Assembly: GCF_001422245.1 (NCBI RefSeq)
Contig: NZ_LMMM01000016.1
Location: 1,242 to 65,241, forward strand
Direction: 5' to 3'
Length of the DNA: 64,000 nucleotides
Origin: Rhizobium sp. Leaf262
GTDB taxonomy: Bacteria > Pseudomonadota > Alphaproteobacteria > Rhizobiales > Rhizobiaceae
This document shows positions 61,675 to 64,000 of the stretch, piece after piece (position 1 is the stretch's first letter; the number at the start of each line of letters is the position of its first letter). Both the position numbers and the translations under genes were made by a program. The notes under the pieces are model-generated. The model had not been told where the DNA came from, made no database searches, and saw only the letters and a program-made list of their open reading frames with translations.

Positions 61675-63873
61675 ATGACATTTCGTTTTTCGAGTGCTGC
61701 GCTGACCGCAGCGCTTTTCGCTTCTGCCGCGTTTCCAGTGGCAGCCGAGCAGGTTTTCAACCGTATCTCGTCGTTTCCTGTCTCGTTGAACCTTCCTTCC
61801 TACAAGGACAAGAAGACGATCACGTCGGCGGAAATCGTGACTGCCAGTGAAGATGGCAATACGCTGATCTATTCCGATAGCCCGCTGGGCGGTATCGGCT
61901 TTGTCGACATCAAGGATGCCAAGGCACCAAAGGCGCTGGGCGCTTTGATGATGGATGGCGAGCCGACATCGGTTGCCGTGTCCGGTGCTAAGGTTCTGGC
62001 TGGCGTCAACACGTCCGAAAGCTACGTCAAGCCAGCTGGCAAGCTGGTGACGGTCGATATCGCCACCCGCAAGATCGAAGCCAGCTGTGAGCTCGGCGGC
62101 CAGCCGGATTCCGTTGCTGTTTCCCCGGACAAGAGCTTCATTGCCATCGCCATCGAAAACGAGCGTAACGAAGAGGTCAATGACGGCGCACTGCCGCAGA
62201 TGCCTGCCGGCTTCCTCGTGACCATCGGCCTCAAAAACGGCGCACCGGATTGCTCGACGCTCAAGAAGATTGATGTCACCGGGCTTGCCGAGATTTCGCC
62301 GGAAGATCCGGAACCCGAATTCGTTTCCATCAATGCCAATGGTGAAATTGCCCTGACGCTTCAGGAAAACAACCATATCGTCATCGTCGATGGCAAAAGC
62401 GGCAAGGTTACGAGCCACTTTTCCGCAGGCACGGTCGATCTGAAGGGCATCGACACCAAGACCGATGGCCAGCTGAAATTCACCGACAGCCAGGACGCCC
62501 GCAAGCGCGAGCCGGATGCGGTGAAGTGGCTGGACAACGACCGAATCGTCATCGCCAACGAGGGTGACTGGCAGGGCGGTTCACGCGGCTTCACCATTTT
62601 CGACAAGACGGGCAAGCTGCTTTACGAAGCTGACTCTTCCTTCGAACATGCCGTTGCCGCCCTCGGCCACTATCCTGAAAAGCGCTCCAAGGCCAAGGGC
62701 ATCGAGCCTGAAGGTCTGGAAGCCGCAACATTCGGCAATGACAAGTATTTCTTCGTTCTGGCCGAGCGTGCATCTGTGGTCGGCGTTTACAAGGACACGG
62801 GCGCAGAGCCCCAGCTGACGCAAATCCTCCCATCGGGCATTTCGCCTGAAGGCGCGGTCGCCATTCCCTCGCGCAACCTTCTCGTCACCGCCAACGAGGC
62901 CGATCTGGTCGAAGATGGCGGCGCGCGTTCGCATGTCATGATCTATGAGCGCTCGGAAGGGCAGGCGGCCTATCCGCAGCTCACCTCCGCCACTGTCGAT
63001 GGCGCACCGATTGGCTGGGGCGCGCTGTCCGGCCTGACGGCTGATGCGGAAAAGGACGGCATTCTCTATGCGATCTCCGACTCGGTCTACGGCAACCAGC
63101 CGTCGATCTACACCATCGACGCCACCAAGAAACCTGCGGTCATCACCAGCGTTCTGCGCGTAAAGCGTGATGGTCTGGCAGCACAGAAGCTGGATATGGA
63201 AGGCATCACGCTGGACGGTAAGGGCGGCTTCTGGGTCGCTTCCGAAGGCAACACCGAAAAGCTCGTTCCGCACGCGCTCTACAACGTCAATGCCAAGGGC
63301 GAGATCAAGGCTGAAATCGCTCTGCCAAAGGAACTGCTGGAAGGCGAAACCCGATTCGGCTTCGAAGGCGTGACCATGATCGGCAAGGGCGATGACGCTA
63401 CCCTTTGGATGGCTGTTCAGCGCGAATGGGGCAAGGCTGAAAAGGGCATGGTCAAGCTCGTCTCCTACAATCCAAAATCCAAGGAGTGGGGTGCCGTGCA
63501 CTATCCGCTGGACAAGGCTGATGACGGCTGGGTCGGCCTTTCCGAAATCACCGCGCACGGCGACAATGTCTACATCGTCGAGCGCGATAACCAGATCGGC
63601 GACAAGGCGAAGATCAAGAAGCTCTACAGCGTCGCCATTGCCGACCTGAAGCCCGGCAAGATCGGCGGCGAACTGCCGCTCGTCAAGAAAACGGAAGTCC
63701 ACGACTTCCTGCCTGACCTGAAGGCCCAGACAAACGGCTATGTGGTCGACAAGCTGGAAGGCTTCACCTTCGACAAGTCCGGCAAGGCCTTTGCGGTAAC
63801 GGATAATGACGGCGTGGATGATTCTTCGGGCGAGACTTTGTTTTTCCCGGTCGATTTGAAGGGCACGCACTAA
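61675..63873 (+). CDS. Exported esterase-like/phytase-like protein
   Basis: This 732-residue secreted protein has a signal peptide (FSSAALTAALFASAAFPVAA, mature from about residue 25). The first half has a beta-propeller-like repeat pattern (GEPTSVAVSGAKVLAGVN, GQPDSVAVSPDKSFIAIAIE). The C-terminal part resembles the esterase-like activity of phytase family: GIEPEGLEAATFGNDKYFF, KLDMEGITLDGKGGFWVASE and KLEGFTFDKSGKAFAVTDND. It probably acts on phosphate esters. The upstream PHO box supports a phosphate-starvation role. The ATG at 61675 is the one before the signal. The open frame from 61528 is not used. Confidence 0.85.
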   Translation: MTFRFSSAALTAALFASAAFPVAAEQVFNRISSFPVSLNLPSYKDKKTITSAEIVTASEDGNTLIYSDSPLGGIGFVDIKDAKAPKALGALMMDGEPTSVAVSGAKVLAGVNTSESYVKPAGKLVTVDIATRKIEASCELGGQPDSVAVSPDKSFIAIAIENERNEEVNDGALPQMPAGFLVTIGLKNGAPDCSTLKKIDVTGLAEISPEDPEPEFVSINANGEIALTLQENNHIVIVDGKSGKVTSHFSAGTVDLKGIDTKTDGQLKFTDSQDARKREPDAVKWLDNDRIVIANEGDWQGGSRGFTIFDKTGKLLYEADSSFEHAVAALGHYPEKRSKAKGIEPEGLEAATFGNDKYFFVLAERASVVGVYKDTGAEPQLTQILPSGISPEGAVAIPSRNLLVTANEADLVEDGGARSHVMIYERSEGQAAYPQLTSATVDGAPIGWGALSGLTADAEKDGILYAISDSVYGNQPSIYTIDATKKPAVITSVLRVKRDGLAAQKLDMEGITLDGKGGFWVASEGNTEKLVPHALYNVNAKGEIKAEIALPKELLEGETRFGFEGVTMIGKGDDATLWMAVQREWGKAEKGMVKLVSYNPKSKEWGAVHYPLDKADDGWVGLSEITAHGDNVYIVERDNQIGDKAKIKKLYSVAIADLKPGKIGGELPLVKKTEVHDFLPDLKAQTNGYVVDKLEGFTFDKSGKAFAVTDNDGVDDSSGETLFFPVDLKGTH

Positions 63874-63947
63874 GCGCAAGTCGGATAACCGGGAACGTTA
63901 ACGTCTCGGCGTCTGGGCGACATGATTAGTCGGCATTAATAGTGAAG

Positions 63948-63978
63948 CGCTCGCAATCGACAGATTGCGGGCGTTTTT
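63948..63978 (+). terminator. Rho-independent terminator of the phytase-like gene
   Basis: An 11-bp stem (63948-63958 with 63963-63973, one T-G pair, GACA loop) is followed by five T residues, 74 bases after the stop. Confidence 0.88.
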
Positions 63979-64000
63979 GCTGAGGGACATATTGTCACCA

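Overview
The window reads as chromosomal DNA of an alphaproteobacterium of the Rhizobium/Agrobacterium group, most likely Agrobacterium. The grounds are the arrangement of the ribosomal cluster, the protein families (ExoD, class III photolyase, DUF982, DUF2934, DUF817, DUF2842) and candidate 7-4-7 PHO boxes of the rhizobial type. Species cannot be fixed from the sequence alone. Coding density is high and almost every larger gene belongs to a known family.

Layout. 1-15437 is the tuf-S10-spc-alpha super-cluster on the plus strand: the end of tuf, then rpsJ to rpsQ, a terminator-like hairpin, rplN to rplO, secY, adk, rpsM, rpsK, rpoA and rplQ, closed by a strong terminator. 15600-19050 is a decaying or accessory patch: an internally deleted carbon-nitrogen hydrolase, a DUF817 membrane protein, a DUF4344 protein with a broken HExxH motif, a DUF1203 pseudogene and a PilZ protein. 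19179-22973 holds a Tat-exported cyclic nucleotide phosphodiesterase with a candidate PHO box and the msrPQ methionine sulfoxide repair pair. 23105-26332 is a minus-strand operon of cysteine synthase, AlaX-type editing protein and a mercaptopyruvate sulfurtransferase fused to a GNAT domain, followed by a class III photolyase. 28000-31650 is a run of small stress or envelope proteins, tRNA-Asn and exoD.

31778-34020 is a complete IS1595-type insertion sequence with 25-bp perfect terminal inverted repeats and an exact 8-bp target duplication. It carries a toxin-antitoxin pair with its own palindromic operator. 34129-40666 holds a VTT-domain membrane protein, a phosphatase whose start codon lies in a perfect hairpin, tRNA-Pro, and surface polysaccharide genes (a WcaJ/ExoY-type transferase, a Wza-like lipoprotein and a standalone kinase-like ATPase without the Walker A lysine). 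40670-47214 has ctaA, an aph-like gene overlapping argC, an OafA-type acyltransferase, and rplM-rpsI. 47459-55408 is metabolic: an EamA transporter, a CoA-binding protein, metY, a cupin, a P450, gamma-glutamyltransferase and a diguanylate cyclase. 55884-61446 is the proteostasis block clpP, clpX, lon and hupB. clpP and lon are preceded by sigma-32-like promoter candidates. The window closes with an exported phytase-like esterase behind a second candidate PHO box.

As a whole the window is housekeeping backbone with small accessory insertions. The least ordinary items are the IS1595-type element carrying a toxin-antitoxin module, the start-codon hairpin at 34800-34828, the two candidate PHO boxes, the sulfurtransferase-GNAT fusion and several tiny membrane proteins. 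I see no CRISPR array, phage or clearly new defence system.
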